Shown: positions 12,284-22,941, counted from the stretch's first letter. The stretch: 64,000 nt of DNA from Pelagibacteraceae bacterium AG-325-J17 (GCA_003282825.1 QBYM01000004.1:1-64000); one strand, 5' to 3'. Numbers and translations are program-made. The notes: generated from the sequence alone by a model not told the origin.

Positions 12284-13564
12284 ATGAAGTTGTTTGAAAC
12301 TTCAAAGCAATATTCCTTAAAAAAATCAATATACATTAATCTTAGATGGATTGGAACTATCGGCCAATTTATATCAGTATATCTAGTATATTTTTATTTT
12401 AATTTTAATTTTAATTTTTTATATTCAAATATTATTATAGCTATTGGAGTTATAAGTAATCTTTATTTAATTTTCATTTATAAAAAGACTCAACTAAGTG
12501 ATAGATCGGCTTTAATTTATTTATTTATTGATATTATTCAGTTAAGTGGACTTCTATATCTAACAGGAGGGATAATAAATCCATTTGTAATTTTTTTAAT
12601 TATTCCAAGTGTTTTTGCCTCTTCAAATTTAAGTTTTAGAACAAACTCCTTATTAGTGTTGATTACTTCTATATCAATTTTATTTTTGACGTTTTACTCC
12701 CAGGAACTACCTGAGCCCTTAAATGATCACTTTCATGTAAGTCCATATTATTATTATTCTATACCTTTGGCTTTGGTAATAGCTTTACTTTTTTTAAATT
12801 ATTTTGCCATTATTTTTGGAACAGAGTCTAAGCTAAGAAAAGATGCTTTAAATAAAATGGAAGCAATAATGGCCAATGAGCATGAAATGTTATCTTTGGG
12901 TGGTCAAGCAGCAGCAGCAGCTCATTCATTAGGTACTCCTTTATCAACAATTAAAATTATAACACAAGAATTGTCTAAACAACTTAAAGGACAAAAAGAT
13001 GTAATACAGGATATTGAACTTTTATCTAGTCAAGTCGAGAGATGTAATGAAATATTAAGGAAATTATCTCTTAATCCAAATGAAGAAGATGATTTTATTG
13101 ATGAAGATTTATCTATGAGAGATTATCTTAAGGAAATTATTTTATCATTTAGAGAAATAAGTAAAAAAGATTTTATTTTAAATTTAGATCAAGATTTTAA
13201 TTCTAAGAGAATAACAAAATCTATTGAAATTGTTTATGGTTTAAGAAATTTCATAGGTAACGCAAATAAGTTTTCTAAAAGTAAGGTTTTTATTAATTTG
13301 AAAAGTAATAATGATTTTACAATGGTTGCAATTGAGGATGATGGAGATGGATATCCGAGCGATATATTATCAAAAATAGGCGAGCCATATTTAAGATCAA
13401 CCAAGACTTCTAATAAAGAAAAAAAGGGATTAGGTTTAGGATTATTTATAGGCAAAACTTTATTAGAAAAAAATTTCGCCTCAGTAAATTGTTCGAATTC
13501 TGAAACCAGAAGTGGGGCTGAAGTAGTCATTAAATGGAATAACAAAGATTTATTTAATCTTTAA
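12284..13564 (+). CDS. regB: RegB/PrrB-type redox-sensing membrane histidine kinase
   Basis: A 426-aa sensor kinase. The first ~180 residues hold about five or six membrane segments, including GGIINPF (residues 95-101), the quinone-associated GGXXNPF motif of RegB. The dimerisation box is [14 protein letters not shown] with His214. Cys254 in VERCNEIL matches the redox-active cysteine region of RegB. The C-terminal ATPase domain has GNANKFSKS (N box), EDDGDGYP and [11 protein letters not shown] (G box). In R. sphaeroides/R. capsulatus RegB-RegA controls respiration, photosynthesis and carbon metabolism by redox state. Oddly, the residue after His214 is Ser rather than the usual Glu. No RegA or SenC gene is nearby. 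Its 3' end overlaps convergent cobT by 4 nt. Confidence 0.82.
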   Translation: MKLFETSKQYSLKKSIYINLRWIGTIGQFISVYLVYFYFNFNFNFLYSNIIIAIGVISNLYLIFIYKKTQLSDRSALIYLFIDIIQLSGLLYLTGGIINPFVIFLIIPSVFASSNLSFRTNSLLVLITSISILFLTFYSQELPEPLNDHFHVSPYYYYSIPLALVIALLFLNYFAIIFGTESKLRKDALNKMEAIMANEHEMLSLGGQAAAAAHSLGTPLSTIKIITQELSKQLKGQKDVIQDIELLSSQVERCNEILRKLSLNPNEEDDFIDEDLSMRDYLKEIILSFREISKKDFILNLDQDFNSKRITKSIEIVYGLRNFIGNANKFSKSKVFINLKSNNDFTMVAIEDDGDGYPSDILSKIGEPYLRSTKTSNKEKKGLGLGLFIGKTLLEKNFASVNCSNSETRSGAEVVIKWNNKDLFNL

Positions 13565-15366
13565 TGTAAATTTTTTTTATTCTTAAATAATTCACTTAGT
13601 TGTGAAATCATTACATCACCCAACTCGTTTACATCTGTAATTTTTATAGCTCTACTGTAATACCTTGATACATCATGGCCTATACCAATCGCTAAAATTT
13701 CTGTTTCGGTTTTATCTTCAATAAACCTAACAATTTTTTTTAGATGTTTTTCTAAAAAATCTCCTGAATTAACAGATAGAGTTGAATCATCTACAGGAGC
13801 TCCATCTGAAATTACCATTAGTATTTTGCGTTCTTCTTTTCTTTTTTTCAACCTACTAAAGGCCCACGAAATAGCTTCCCCATCTATGTTTTCTTTTAAT
13901 AATCCTTCTTTTAGCATTAAGCCAAGATTATTTTTAGATTGTCTCCATTGCGTGTCAGCTCCTTTATAAATTATATGTCTTAAGTCATTGAGTCTTCCAG
14001 GTGTTTTTAGTTTTCCTTCTTTGTTCCATAATTCTCTACTTTTACCACCTTTCCAATTTTTGGTAGTAAAACCTAATATCTCAACTTTTACTGAACATCT
14101 TTCTAATGTTCTTGATAAAATATCTGCACATATGGCTGCAATAGTTATTGGTCTGCCCCGCATTGAACCAGAATTATCAATCAATAATGTAACTACAGTA
14201 TCTTTGAAATCTAAATCTTTTTCTTTCTTAAATGATAGAGAATTATATGGATCTAAAATAATTCGTGGTAATTTAGAACTATCTAACAATCCTTCTTCCA
14301 AATCAAATTCCCAAGTCCGATTTTGTTTTGCTAGTAATTGTCTTTGAAGTTTATTTGCAAGTTTTGTTATTATATCTTGAAAACTGACTAATTGTTGATC
14401 TAAAGTTTTTCTTAATTTTGAAGCTTCTTCGGAATTTTCTAGATTTTCAGCTTTGGTAATTTCATCAAATTTACTTGTGAAAATTTTATAATCCAAATTT
14501 AAATCTGAGATATTTTTTTTTTGAAGAATCTGTTCTTTTTGTTGGTCAAAATTTGTATCAACTAATTGTTCATCCAATCTATATTCATCGACTTCATAAT
14601 CAGAATCAAGACTGGCGTCAGTCTCGTCCTCTTTATTTTGATCCTTTTTATCTTCATTATCGTTCTCTTGATCGTCATTGGAGGGATTGTTTTGACCATC
14701 CTCCTGATTTTCATCATTTTTTTCTTCATTATTTTCATTTTGAAATATTTCCATTTCTTGTAATATTTCTGAAAATTTTGAGGAATACTCATTTTGGAAT
14801 TCCAAATTTTTTTTTAAAAAATTTATATGTTTTTCAATTGCTTGATCGAAGTCTTTTTCCCAGAAACTTAACATAGTTTTTGATTGTGTATTTAATTCTA
14901 TTCCATGAAATTTTTTGAGCATATATAATTCAAAGGCTTCATTTATGATAACATCTTCTTTGTTTTTTAACTGATCTTTTCTTTTTAATTCAATTACTTG
15001 ATTATAATTTTCTATAAGATTTTTTTGTATCCCCTTAAGCATTTTACAACCTAAAGATTCATATCTTATTTTTTCAGCAATAGAATAAAGAGATTTACAT
15101 GATAAATTAGATGGTGAATTTTTCTTAAAAATTTTGTCATCAGAAAATTTTTTTTTTAAGGCTAAAGAATCAGCCTCAGCTCTTGCTTTAATAAAATCTT
15201 TTTTTGAATTTAAATTTTCTAAATCAAAATTGTCAAAAAATTTTGACTTTTCATTTTTATCTGGCTTGTGTTTGTTTTTGAAATCATCTGAAATTGCTCT
15301 TGCTGTAGATGTTAAAGCTTGTTTTAATTTTTCTTTTAAAATTTCATTCTTGTTGTCACTTTTCAT
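13561..15366 (-). CDS. cobT: CobT-like VWA-domain protein (cobaltochelatase subunit CobT family)
   Basis: A 601-aa protein with three parts. These are an N-terminal helical domain, a strongly acidic low-complexity linker of about 60 residues (Glu/Asp/Asn runs around residues 205-270), and a C-terminal von Willebrand A domain with the MIDAS motif DNSGSM and a later [13 protein letters not shown]. In aerobic cobalamin synthesis CobT pairs with CobS and CobN to insert cobalt. No other cobalamin gene is in the window, and published SAR11 genomes are not known for de novo B12 synthesis, so a MoxR/VWA-type role in maturing another protein is equally possible. One base separates it from cobS. Confidence 0.85.
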   Translation of the reverse strand: MKSDNKNEILKEKLKQALTSTARAISDDFKNKHKPDKNEKSKFFDNFDLENLNSKKDFIKARAEADSLALKKKFSDDKIFKKNSPSNLSCKSLYSIAEKIRYESLGCKMLKGIQKNLIENYNQVIELKRKDQLKNKEDVIINEAFELYMLKKFHGIELNTQSKTMLSFWEKDFDQAIEKHINFLKKNLEFQNEYSSKFSEILQEMEIFQNENNEEKNDENQEDGQNNPSNDDQENDNEDKKDQNKEDETDASLDSDYEVDEYRLDEQLVDTNFDQQKEQILQKKNISDLNLDYKIFTSKFDEITKAENLENSEEASKLRKTLDQQLVSFQDIITKLANKLQRQLLAKQNRTWEFDLEEGLLDSSKLPRIILDPYNSLSFKKEKDLDFKDTVVTLLIDNSGSMRGRPITIAAICADILSRTLERCSVKVEILGFTTKNWKGGKSRELWNKEGKLKTPGRLNDLRHIIYKGADTQWRQSKNNLGLMLKEGLLKENIDGEAISWAFSRLKKRKEERKILMVISDGAPVDDSTLSVNSGDFLEKHLKKIVRFIEDKTETEILAIGIGHDVSRYYSRAIKITDVNELGDVMISQLSELFKNKKNLH

Positions 15367-16341
15367 CTAAATTTGAATGTTTGCTAGAGATTCAGGAAGT
15401 TCTTCTCCAAAACATCTTTGATAATATTCTGCAATAGTGTTTTTTTCTATTTCGTCACATTTATTCAAAAAGGTCACTCTGAAGGCATATCCTATATCCT
15501 TAAAAATTTCAGCATTTTCTGCCCAATGTAAAACAGTTCTAGGACTCATCACTGTAGATATATCTCCCGCTATAAATCCTTTTCTGGTTAAAGAGGCTAC
15601 CTTAATCATATTAGAGACTTTCTCTTTACCTTTAGTATTATTTAAACTTTTATTTTTTGCCAAAACTATATCCATTTCTTTTTCAAGATTAAGATAGTTT
15701 AACGTTGTTACAATATTCCACCTATCCATTTGTCCTTGGTTTATTTGTTGTGTCCCGTGGTAAAGACCAGTTGTATCTCCCAGACCTACAGTATTTGACG
15801 TAGCAAATAATCTAAAAAATTTATTTTGTTTCAGTACTTTGTTTTTATCTAAAAGAGTAAAGTTACCCTCTGCTTCAAGGATTCTTTGTATAACAAACAT
15901 TACATCGGGTCTACCCGCATCATACTCATCAAAAACTAATGCTACTGGATTCTGAATAGACCATGGTAAAATTCCCTCATTAAATTGAGTAACTTGTTTT
16001 CCATCTTTCAGAACAATTGCATCTTTTCCAATTAAATCAATACGACTTACATGACTATCAAGGTTAACTCTTATGCATGGCCAATTCAATCTTGCTGCTA
16101 TCTGCTCAATATGTGTTGATTTACCTGTTCCATGGTAACCTTGAACTAAGACTCTTTTATTGAATGCAAAGCCCGAAATTATTGCAAGAGTGGTATCTCT
16201 ATCAAATTTATAACTTTTATCTATTTCAGGCACATATTCACTTTTTTCAGAAAAAGCGTTTACCTCCATTTCGGTGTCAATTCCAAAAGATTGTTTTATA
16301 GAAACTTTTATATCAGGCTGTATGTTTAAGTTAGGTGTCAA
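15367..16341 (-). CDS. cobS: CobS-like AAA+ ATPase (cobaltochelatase subunit CobS family)
   Basis: A 324-aa AAA+ ATPase of the MoxR clade. It has Walker [10 protein letters not shown] (about residue 70), Walker [10 protein letters not shown], and sensor region [19 protein letters not shown], with CobS-typical [10 protein letters not shown]. CobS hexamers dock with CobT as a chaperone-like motor. The gene order cobS-cobT next to a DnaJ-like gene and bolA is widespread in alphaproteobacteria. Its start overlaps the DnaJ-like gene's 3' end by 11 nt, so the three minus-strand genes form one unit. Confidence 0.88.
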   Translation of the reverse strand: MTPNLNIQPDIKVSIKQSFGIDTEMEVNAFSEKSEYVPEIDKSYKFDRDTTLAIISGFAFNKRVLVQGYHGTGKSTHIEQIAARLNWPCIRVNLDSHVSRIDLIGKDAIVLKDGKQVTQFNEGILPWSIQNPVALVFDEYDAGRPDVMFVIQRILEAEGNFTLLDKNKVLKQNKFFRLFATSNTVGLGDTTGLYHGTQQINQGQMDRWNIVTTLNYLNLEKEMDIVLAKNKSLNNTKGKEKVSNMIKVASLTRKGFIAGDISTVMSPRTVLHWAENAEIFKDIGYAFRVTFLNKCDEIEKNTIAEYYQRCFGEELPESLANIQI

Positions 16342-16858
16342 TTTTTTTCCTATAAGTATTTTTAAGTTGAGTATAAGCTAGTGTAATTAATTTAAGTTTT
16401 TCCTCATATTTTATATTTCCAGAATTCATATCAGGGTGAAATTTTTTAACAAGTATTTTGAATTTTTCTTGAACTTTTTGCCATTTTATACCCACTGAAA
16501 CTCCTAAGATACTAAAGGCTTTTATATCTTTATGATCAAATTTAAATTGACGCATATGATTAAACTCACTTTTAAATTTTTCTTTATCTAGTTCATCTTT
16601 TAAAGTGTCATTCCACAAAACTTTAAAAAAGTTATCTGAAGAACTAAAGCTTTGGGTAGGTTTATGCCAAATCATGTCAGATTTTAAAAAATCAATTACT
16701 TGCTGGTCATCCATACCTGAAAAATAATTCCAATTCTTATTGAATTCTTTCACATGTTCTAAGCACAACATTCTATATTTTTTACTATTATCCTTTTCTA
16801 TTGGAGCCTTATATTCTCCCAATTCTTTACAATTATTCCAGTCACAAATATTTTTCAT
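16331..16858 (-). CDS. DnaJ-domain protein with N-terminal Cys motif
   Basis: The J-domain lies at the C-terminus: [19 protein letters not shown], then [10 protein letters not shown] with the essential HPD, then a helix III/IV region. The N-terminal ~60 residues contain CDWNNC and a later CLEH, a possible zinc site. I chose the Met at 16858 ([10 protein letters not shown]) rather than the ORF-track start at 16894, which would overlap the divergent bolA start; that leaves 21 bp between the two genes. It is probably an Hsp70 co-chaperone for CobS/CobT or their client, by genomic linkage only. Confidence 0.8.
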   Translation of the reverse strand: MKNICDWNNCKELGEYKAPIEKDNSKKYRMLCLEHVKEFNKNWNYFSGMDDQQVIDFLKSDMIWHKPTQSFSSSDNFFKVLWNDTLKDELDKEKFKSEFNHMRQFKFDHKDIKAFSILGVSVGIKWQKVQEKFKILVKKFHPDMNSGNIKYEEKLKLITLAYTQLKNTYRKKIDT

Positions 16859-16879
16859 GATATATAATAAATAATACTT

Positions 16880-17140
16880 ATGAATATAAATCAATTAATT
16901 GCAATTATAAAAAAAAAGTTAACAAATCAAATTGAAATAGATAATATTCTAATTGAAGATAAGTCCTTTCTTCATAAAAATCATCCTGGAAATCAATTAA
17001 ATAAATTTCATTTAAAAATTTCTTTAAAGTCCAAAGAATTAAAAAAAATAAGTAGAATTGAAAGTAATAAAAAAATTTATAATATCTTGGACAAAGAATT
17101 AAAAAAATTTATTCATTCTTTGCAAATATTAATTGATTAA
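16880..17140 (+). CDS. bolA: BolA family protein
   Basis: An 86-aa BolA-fold protein. HKNHPG (about residues 32-37) and FHLKISLKSKELKKISRIESNK correspond to the conserved core, and the C-terminal LQILI helix/strand closes the fold. BolA proteins work with monothiol glutaredoxins in Fe-S cluster handling and stress responses. It diverges from the dnaJ-cobS-cobT unit, the usual alphaproteobacterial arrangement. It overlaps the convergent aroB 3' end by 12 nt. Confidence 0.88.
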   Translation: MNINQLIAIIKKKLTNQIEIDNILIEDKSFLHKNHPGNQLNKFHLKISLKSKELKKISRIESNKKIYNILDKELKKFIHSLQILID

Positions 17141-18235
17141 TTCTTTTTTAAAAAATAGTCTTAGGGTAGTCTTTTTATATCTTTTACTAATTATTGGACT
17201 CCCAATTTTTTTTAATAGAACTAAATTTATTTTATTAGAATTATTTTTTTTATCTGTCATCATAAAATTTAAAATTTTATTGAGATCCTTTAATGAAAAA
17301 TATTTTTTTAAATTAAATGGTAATTTCGAATTATAAATATGCTTTCTTATTAAGTTATACTCTTTAAAATTTAAAAATTTATTTTTGTAACTAAATGATA
17401 AAGCTGTATTCATTCCTAAAATTACAGCTTCACCATGATTTAATTTTTTAGAAAAACCTAATGATGCTTCATATGCGTGAGCAAAAGTATGACCAAAGTT
17501 TAATATTTTTCTCATACCATTTTCTTTCTCATCTTTTTCAACAACTAATTTTTTTATTTTACAACTTTCATATATAGCCTTATCTATAAATGGTGATTTG
17601 AGTTTTATAATATTAAAAAAATTTTTATTTAAAAAATAATAAAAAACTTTATTGGATATAACTGCGTGTTTCAAAATTTCACCATATCCACAAATAACTT
17701 CTCTTTTGCTGAGAGATTTCAAAAAATTTGTATCACTAATTACTAGTCTCGGCTGGTAGAAACTTCCAATAAGATTTTTCCCTTGATTTGTGTTTATTCC
17801 AGTTTTGCCTCCTATAGATGAGTCTACTTGAGATAGTAAAGTAGTAGGTATGTTTATAAATTTTAAACCTCTTTTAAATAAACTTGCAGCAAAACCACTT
17901 ACGTCACCAGTAATTCCACCTCCAACTGCTATTAAACAATCTTCCCTAGAAAAATTTTTTTCAAGTAAAATTTGAAGAATTGAATTAGTTGTTTTTTGAT
18001 TCTTATTTTTTTCATTAGCAGTTATCAAAAAAATAAATATTTTTTTATTTTTTAACGATTTTTTAATTTTAGAAATAAATTTTTTCGGAACATTTTTATC
18101 TACCACCAATAAGCATTTTTCAAAATTTATTGAATTATTAAACATTAACTTGGATATATTAGAGATTACATTGGAACCTATTAATATAGGATATTTACCA
18201 GAACTTGATTTAATTATTAGTTTGGATATTTTCAT
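17129..18235 (-). CDS. aroB: 3-dehydroquinate synthase
   Basis: A 368-aa NAD- and metal-dependent enzyme of the shikimate pathway (DAHP to 3-dehydroquinate). Diagnostic segments are VGGGITGDVSGFAASLFKRG, IPTTLLSQVDSSIGGKTGIN, the metal-ligand stretch GYGEILKHAV, and ILNFGHTFAHAYE. It lies downstream of aroK on the same strand; the two coding regions overlap by 26 nt, so they are likely translated as a unit. aroA is elsewhere in this window (50978-52297). Confidence 0.96.
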   Translation of the reverse strand: MKISKLIIKSSSGKYPILIGSNVISNISKLMFNNSINFEKCLLVVDKNVPKKFISKIKKSLKNKKIFIFLITANEKNKNQKTTNSILQILLEKNFSREDCLIAVGGGITGDVSGFAASLFKRGLKFINIPTTLLSQVDSSIGGKTGINTNQGKNLIGSFYQPRLVISDTNFLKSLSKREVICGYGEILKHAVISNKVFYYFLNKNFFNIIKLKSPFIDKAIYESCKIKKLVVEKDEKENGMRKILNFGHTFAHAYEASLGFSKKLNHGEAVILGMNTALSFSYKNKFLNFKEYNLIRKHIYNSKLPFNLKKYFSLKDLNKILNFMMTDKKNNSNKINLVLLKKIGSPIISKRYKKTTLRLFFKKELIN

Positions 18236-18735
18236 ATTTATCTATAACTTTATTCATTATTTCGGTTTTTGATTTATTATTACAATTTATTTTAAATAAG
18301 GCTTTAGCATAATATTTAGATCTATTTTTAATCATATTTGTTAATTCCATATTAGAAGTATTTAATACCAAAGGTCTTTTAGTACTATTTTTAATTCTTT
18401 TTATAAGCAAATCACTGTTTAATTTAAGCCAAAAAGATATGTGGTTATTAATAACTTCATTTCTTATATTTTTATTAATAAAAGCGCCCCCACCCAAAGC
18501 AACAATAATTTGTTTTTTTTTTAGTATATCTAGTGTTAATTTTTCTTCAAGCTCTCTAAAAAATTTTTCACCCTTAATCTTAAAAATATTTGAAATTTTC
18601 ATTCCTAACTTATCCTCTATACATTTATCAACATCAAAAAAAATCCAATTTAAGTTTTTTTGAAATTAAAAAACCAATAGATGATTTTCCAGATCCCATC
18701 ATACCTAAAAACACAATATTTTTACTTGATTTCAT
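18210..18735 (-). pseudogene. aroK: Shikimate kinase, reading frame broken by one +1 shift
   Basis: From an ATG at 18735 the frame reads a P-loop GMMGSGKSS, then stops early. The downstream frame (ORF 18210-18602) continues as LGGGAFINKN, KRPLV and the lid. Removing one base in the A8 run at 18636-18643 joins them into a 174-aa kinase with FFDVDKCIEDKLGM across the junction. Shikimate kinase phosphorylates shikimate upstream of aroA. Conserved residues on both sides argue for a functional gene with a base-calling insertion. It overlaps aroB by 26 nt. Confidence 0.85.
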
Positions 18736-18792
18736 AATTTTCTTTATTGAAAAATCACAAATATGTCTTAATTTGAAATTAACTAAAGTTAT

Positions 18793-18972
18793 ATGCAATT
18801 TATAAAAAAAACAAGTTCAAGCAAGAGTATTATTGGGATAATTACCAAAATAGCTTTAGTTTCAATTACTATTCTTTTAGTTATTTTTTTATTAAATAAA
18901 ATAGATTTTCCGGCACCTAAAAAAGAAATAGAGAAAATAATTAATAATGAAAATTTCAAAATTGTTAAATAA
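18793..18972 (+). CDS. Small single-pass membrane protein of unknown function
   Basis: A 59-aa ORF below the ORF-track cut-off. It has a basic N-terminus (FIKKTSSSK), one hydrophobic helix (about residues 13-35, KIALVSITILLVIFLL) and a charged tail with PAPKKEIEK. It overlaps the start of the downstream secreted-protein gene by 26 nt, so the two are probably coupled and may act together at the inner membrane/periplasm. It diverges from aroK, with 57 bp between starts. No family recognised. Confidence 0.5.
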   Translation: MQFIKKTSSSKSIIGIITKIALVSITILLVIFLLNKIDFPAPKKEIEKIINNENFKIVK

Positions 18973-20723
18973 AAACTGTTTATCAATTATATTAATTTTG
19001 CTATTTGGACTGAATTCATTTGCAGAAGATCAACCTGTTGATATCTGGGACATTGATAAAAATAAATTAGAAACTGATTCTTTGAGTGATGACGATAAGG
19101 TACTAAAAGAACAAATAGTAAGTGAAACAAAATTCAAATCTAACGTTTATAAAATGCAATCTGAGAAAGAGGTAAATGCAATTAACCTTGAGGATAGATT
19201 GGACTCACAGGAAATTAAAATTGTTGGATTGTATGATCCTGATGATTATGGTCTCAATATAAATATGTGGTCAAATACTAATGGAGACCAATTAAAAATT
19301 CTATTTGATAAATTAAATAATATGCCTTTATCAAATGATGCTGTAGAAATTATTAACATATCTCTTTTGACTAATTCTTATTACCCACAAAAAAATATTA
19401 CAGAAAAAGAATTTCAAAAAATTTAAATCAGATTGGCTTATTAAAAACTCAAATTTAGAACTTATTGAGGAATATTTGATTAAAAATCAAATTATTAATT
19501 CACATCCAAAATTAACCAAGTTCTTAGTTGATCAATATTTGTCGGATACGAATATTAAAAAAGCATGCGAAATTTTTTCAAAAAATACTGAGCCAATATT
19601 TGATGAATATCTCTCAAAATTCAATATTTATTGTTTAATTAAGGATAATAAAAAGGAGGAAGCACAGCTCATTTTAGATCTTAAAAAAGAACTTGGATTT
19701 AAAGATAAATATTTTGAAAAAAAAATTAATTATCTACTAGAGTATACAGACAAAATAGATGATGAAATTTCTGAAAAATCAATTTTTGATTTTTACTTAG
19801 CTCATCAAACTAATCCAAATTTTAAATTTGAGCCAAATGATAAAACTAAGAAAATAATTTGGAAATATCTTTCCTCTGCAAATTTATTAAATTCTTTCAA
19901 AGAAACGGACACTTCTGAATTAGATAAAATTGCAACTATCGAAAAGGCAGTCCATAATCAGAATTATCCTGAAAAAGATTTATTAGAATTATATAAAAGA
20001 TTTCAATTTAATATAAATCAACTTTTGAACGTTAAAGACGCTTATAAAACTTTACCCAATATAGAGGCAAGAGCACTAATATATCAAAAAATTTTATTAG
20101 AATCAGAAATAGTTGAAAAACTGAAATTTCTTAAGATATTAAAAGAATCTTTTGAAAATGATGGTCTAGCGAACGCTTTTGATACAGAGTTAAAAATGTT
20201 TCTTAAGGGCATAAAACCAACTGAGATACCTGACAACCTAACAAGTTTTTATTATACAAATATTAAAATTGAAAAAAATTTAGATAAAAAAATAAAAATT
20301 AACAATGATATTATTCATCAATCAAAGCTTATTAATTATTTCAATGGGGATTATGCAAAATCTAAAATTGAAAAAGATACTAATAACTTATTAAAGAAAA
20401 TACAAAAAAACAAAAAATATTTTTTGTCCAAGAAAGATGTCATTTTGATAGAGTCATTAAAATATGATGGAATAGAAATCTCAGAAAAATATGACGATTT
20501 ATACAAAATAGATGAAAATGAGATCCCGACTGATATTCAAATAATGATTAACAATGAAGAAACTGGTTTAGCTCTTTTGAGAATTGCGGAAGTTATTGGT
20601 CAAGATAGAATTGAAAGAATTGATGAAGATACTATTTATTTTATAGTTACTACACTCAATCAATTAAATATTGATAGAATAAGAAATCAAATATTACTTC
20701 AAGTTCTCCCTTTAAAAGTTTAA
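18947..20723 (+). pseudogene. Secreted protein of unknown function, frame broken by one +1 shift
   Basis: The N-terminus is a signal peptide (lysines, then SIILILLFGLNSFA, cleavage likely before EDQ). Two ORFs (18947-19426 and 19476-20723) join when one A is removed from the A6 run at 19416-19421, giving a 591-aa protein that reads through QKFKSDWLIKNSNLELIEEY. The remainder is Lys/Glu/Leu-rich and looks helical, with helix-turn-helix pairs that could be solenoid repeats, but I recognise no motif. It is probably periplasmic. It follows the small membrane protein and precedes def by 23 bp. Confidence 0.6.
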
Positions 20724-20746
20724 AATTTAGTTTATTTAATTAATAA

Positions 20747-21274
20747 ATGAGCATTAAAAAAAATTATTACTGTACCAGATGAAACTTTAAAAAAAAATCT
20801 CTGAACCCATTGAAAAAGTTGGAGTAAACGAAAAAAAATTAATTAATGATTTATTTGAAACAATGTATCATTCCAAAGGTATTGGGTTAGCAGCAGTACA
20901 AGTGGGTATACTTAAAAGGATTGTAGTCATTGATATATCAGCTAAAGATGAAAAAAATAAGCCTTTAAGCTTTATAAATCCTAAAATAAAAAAAATTAGT
21001 GATGAAACCTCAATCTACGAAGAAGGATGTTTATCAATACCTGATACTTTTATTGAAATTGAAAGACCTAAAATTTGTGAATTAGAATACATAGATTTAG
21101 ATGGCAAAGTTCAAAATATGAAATGTGATGGACTTTTATCAACTTGTCTTCAGCATGAAATAAATCATTTAGATGGTAAATTGATAATTGATCATTTGTC
21201 AAAGTTAAAAAAGAGATTTAATTATTAAAAAAATCTCAAAGACAAAAAAAAATCCAGATAGAATAGTAGTTTAA
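20747..21274 (+). pseudogene. def: Peptide deformylase, frame broken by three +1 shifts
   Basis: Conserved blocks are intact: GIGLAAVQVG, EGCLSIPD and the metal-binding QHEINHLDG (HExxH). The ORF track shows only the middle. The N-terminus is recovered from ATG 20747 (MSIKKIITVPDETLKKIS) after removing one A from each of the runs 20756-20763 and 20789-20797. The C-terminus is recovered after removing one T near 21222, ending in PDRIVV directly before fmt. The repaired length is 174 aa. Deformylase removes the formyl group from nascent proteins, and def-fmt is a standard pair. Because def is essential, the shifts are most likely sequence errors. Confidence 0.88.
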
Positions 21275-22207
21275 ATGGCCAAAAAAATTATTTTTATGGG
21301 TACACCTTTATTTGCTGTACCAATTTTGAAGTCCTTATATCAAAATGGTTATCCAATTTCTGTCGTTTATACTCAACCACCTCAAAAATCTCATCGAGGT
21401 CAAAAAATAAACAAATCTCCAATTCAGGGTATTTCTGAAACATTGAACATAGATTTTAGATGTCCAGAAAATTTAAAAGATAATGATGAAGAATATGAAT
21501 TTATAAAAAATTTAAATGCTGATCTCGCTGTTGTAGTTGCTTATGGCAAGCTAATTCCTAAAAATTTTTTAAACTTAACGAAAAAAGGTTTCATAAATAT
21601 CCATGGATCTATTCTACCTAGTTGGAGAGGGGCTGCTCCGATTCAAAGATCGATTATGAATTTAGATAAAGAAACGGGCATAAGTGTTATGAAATTAGTT
21701 GAAACATTAGATAGTGGACCTGTCAGTAATATTTATAAAATTAAATTAGATCAAAATAATAGTGCTGAAGAAATTTCAGAAAAACTATCCTTTTTAGCTG
21801 CCGAAAAAATTTTAGATGATATTGATGATATACTTGATGATAAAGCAAAGTTTATAGATCAAGATCATTCAAAAGCCTCTTATGCTAAAAAAATTGAAAA
21901 AATCGAAGGTGAAATTAATTGGAATGATGAAGCAGAAAAAATAATTGGAAAAATTAATGGTTTATTTCCTGTTCCTGGTGCTTTTTTTAATTTTAAAGGT
22001 GAAAGGTACAAAATTTTAAAAGCTGAAATAGGAAATGGTATAGGCCAAACTGGTGAAGTGTTATCTGATAAATTAGAAATTGCGTGCACAAACAATCAAT
22101 CAATAAAAATCCTTGAGATACAAAGACAAGGAAAAAAACCTCAAAAAATTGGTGAATTTATGCTCGGATCAAGTATTAGAAAAGGTTCATTATTATCTAA
22201 TGCCTAG
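21275..22207 (+). CDS. fmt: Methionyl-tRNA formyltransferase
   Basis: A 310-aa enzyme that formylates initiator Met-tRNA using 10-formyl-THF. The N-terminal formyl-transfer domain contains MGTPLFAVPIL, AYGKLIP and the catalytic GSILPSWRGAAPIQR with the following D in ETLDSGP. The C-terminal OB-like domain begins around INWNDEAEKI. It starts on the base after the repaired def stop, and truA overlaps its end by 8 nt. Confidence 0.97.
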   Translation: MAKKIIFMGTPLFAVPILKSLYQNGYPISVVYTQPPQKSHRGQKINKSPIQGISETLNIDFRCPENLKDNDEEYEFIKNLNADLAVVVAYGKLIPKNFLNLTKKGFINIHGSILPSWRGAAPIQRSIMNLDKETGISVMKLVETLDSGPVSNIYKIKLDQNNSAEEISEKLSFLAAEKILDDIDDILDDKAKFIDQDHSKASYAKKIEKIEGEINWNDEAEKIIGKINGLFPVPGAFFNFKGERYKILKAEIGNGIGQTGEVLSDKLEIACTNNQSIKILEIQRQGKKPQKIGEFMLGSSIRKGSLLSNA

Positions 22208-22941
22208 ATATCAGATATTAGTAGAATATGCTGGAAGTAACTTCAGAGGATGGCAAGTTCAAAAAAAAGGGAAGACGGTTCAAGGCTTGATACAGGAAAA
22301 AATTTCAAGACTTTTAAAAGAAAAAATAATTATTTATGGTGCAGGTAGACTTGATAGTGGAGTTCATGCAAAAGAACAGTCTGCACATTTTGATTATAAT
22401 ATTGAAATAAAAAAAAAAGACAGGTTTTTACAATCAATAAATCATTTTTTAAGAAATGAAAATATTACAATTCTCAATTTAAAAAAGAGAGATAAAAACT
22501 TTCATGCAAGGTTTTCTGCTAAAATGAGAATATATAATTATATTATTATTAATCGATTAGGCCAACCTACTTTAGAAAAAAAATAGGTGTTGGCACATTA
22601 TGAAAAAACTTGATTTAGACATAATGAAAAAAGGTGCTAAAAAATTTATAGGGACTAAAGATTTTTCAACTTTCAGAGCATCTAGTTGTAGGGCAAAAAG
22701 TCCAATAAAAACTATGAAGTTGGTAAAAATAAAGTCCTCAAAAAATAAAATTGAAATAGAGTTTAGATCCCAATCATTTTTACAAAAACAAGTACGTTCA
22801 ATGGTGGGTTGTTTAAAGTATTTGGGTGAAAAAAAGTGGTCGTTAAATAAATTTGAGAATGTTATGAAGTCAAAAAAAAGAAGTTTATGTGCTCCACCGG
22901 CACCACCAGAAGGGCTTTATTTAACGAGAGTTATTTACTAA
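22200..22941 (+). pseudogene. truA: tRNA pseudouridine38-40 synthase, frame broken by one +1 shift
   Basis: The true start is the ATG at 22200 (MPRYQILVEYAG), inside the fmt end, not 22113. The first part has GWQVQKKGKTVQG and the catalytic aspartate in GAGRLDSGVHA (canonical GRTDAGVHA). Removing one A from the A8 run at 22576-22583 joins it to ORF 22600-22941 as EKNRCWHIMKKLDL, giving 246 aa that end in APPEGLYLTRVIY. TruA modifies anticodon-arm positions 38-40. The stop overlaps the convergent SET-domain gene by 21 nt. Confidence 0.88.

Noticed and set aside
14553-14876. Several overlapping ORFs on both strands inside cobT
   Set aside because: They are shadows of the acidic low-complexity linker of CobT, whose frame has the conserved domains on both sides.
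13561-16341. MoxR/VWA genes as a defence or toxin system
   Set aside because: Motifs and gene order match the ordinary cobS-cobT-dnaJ-bolA set of alphaproteobacteria.
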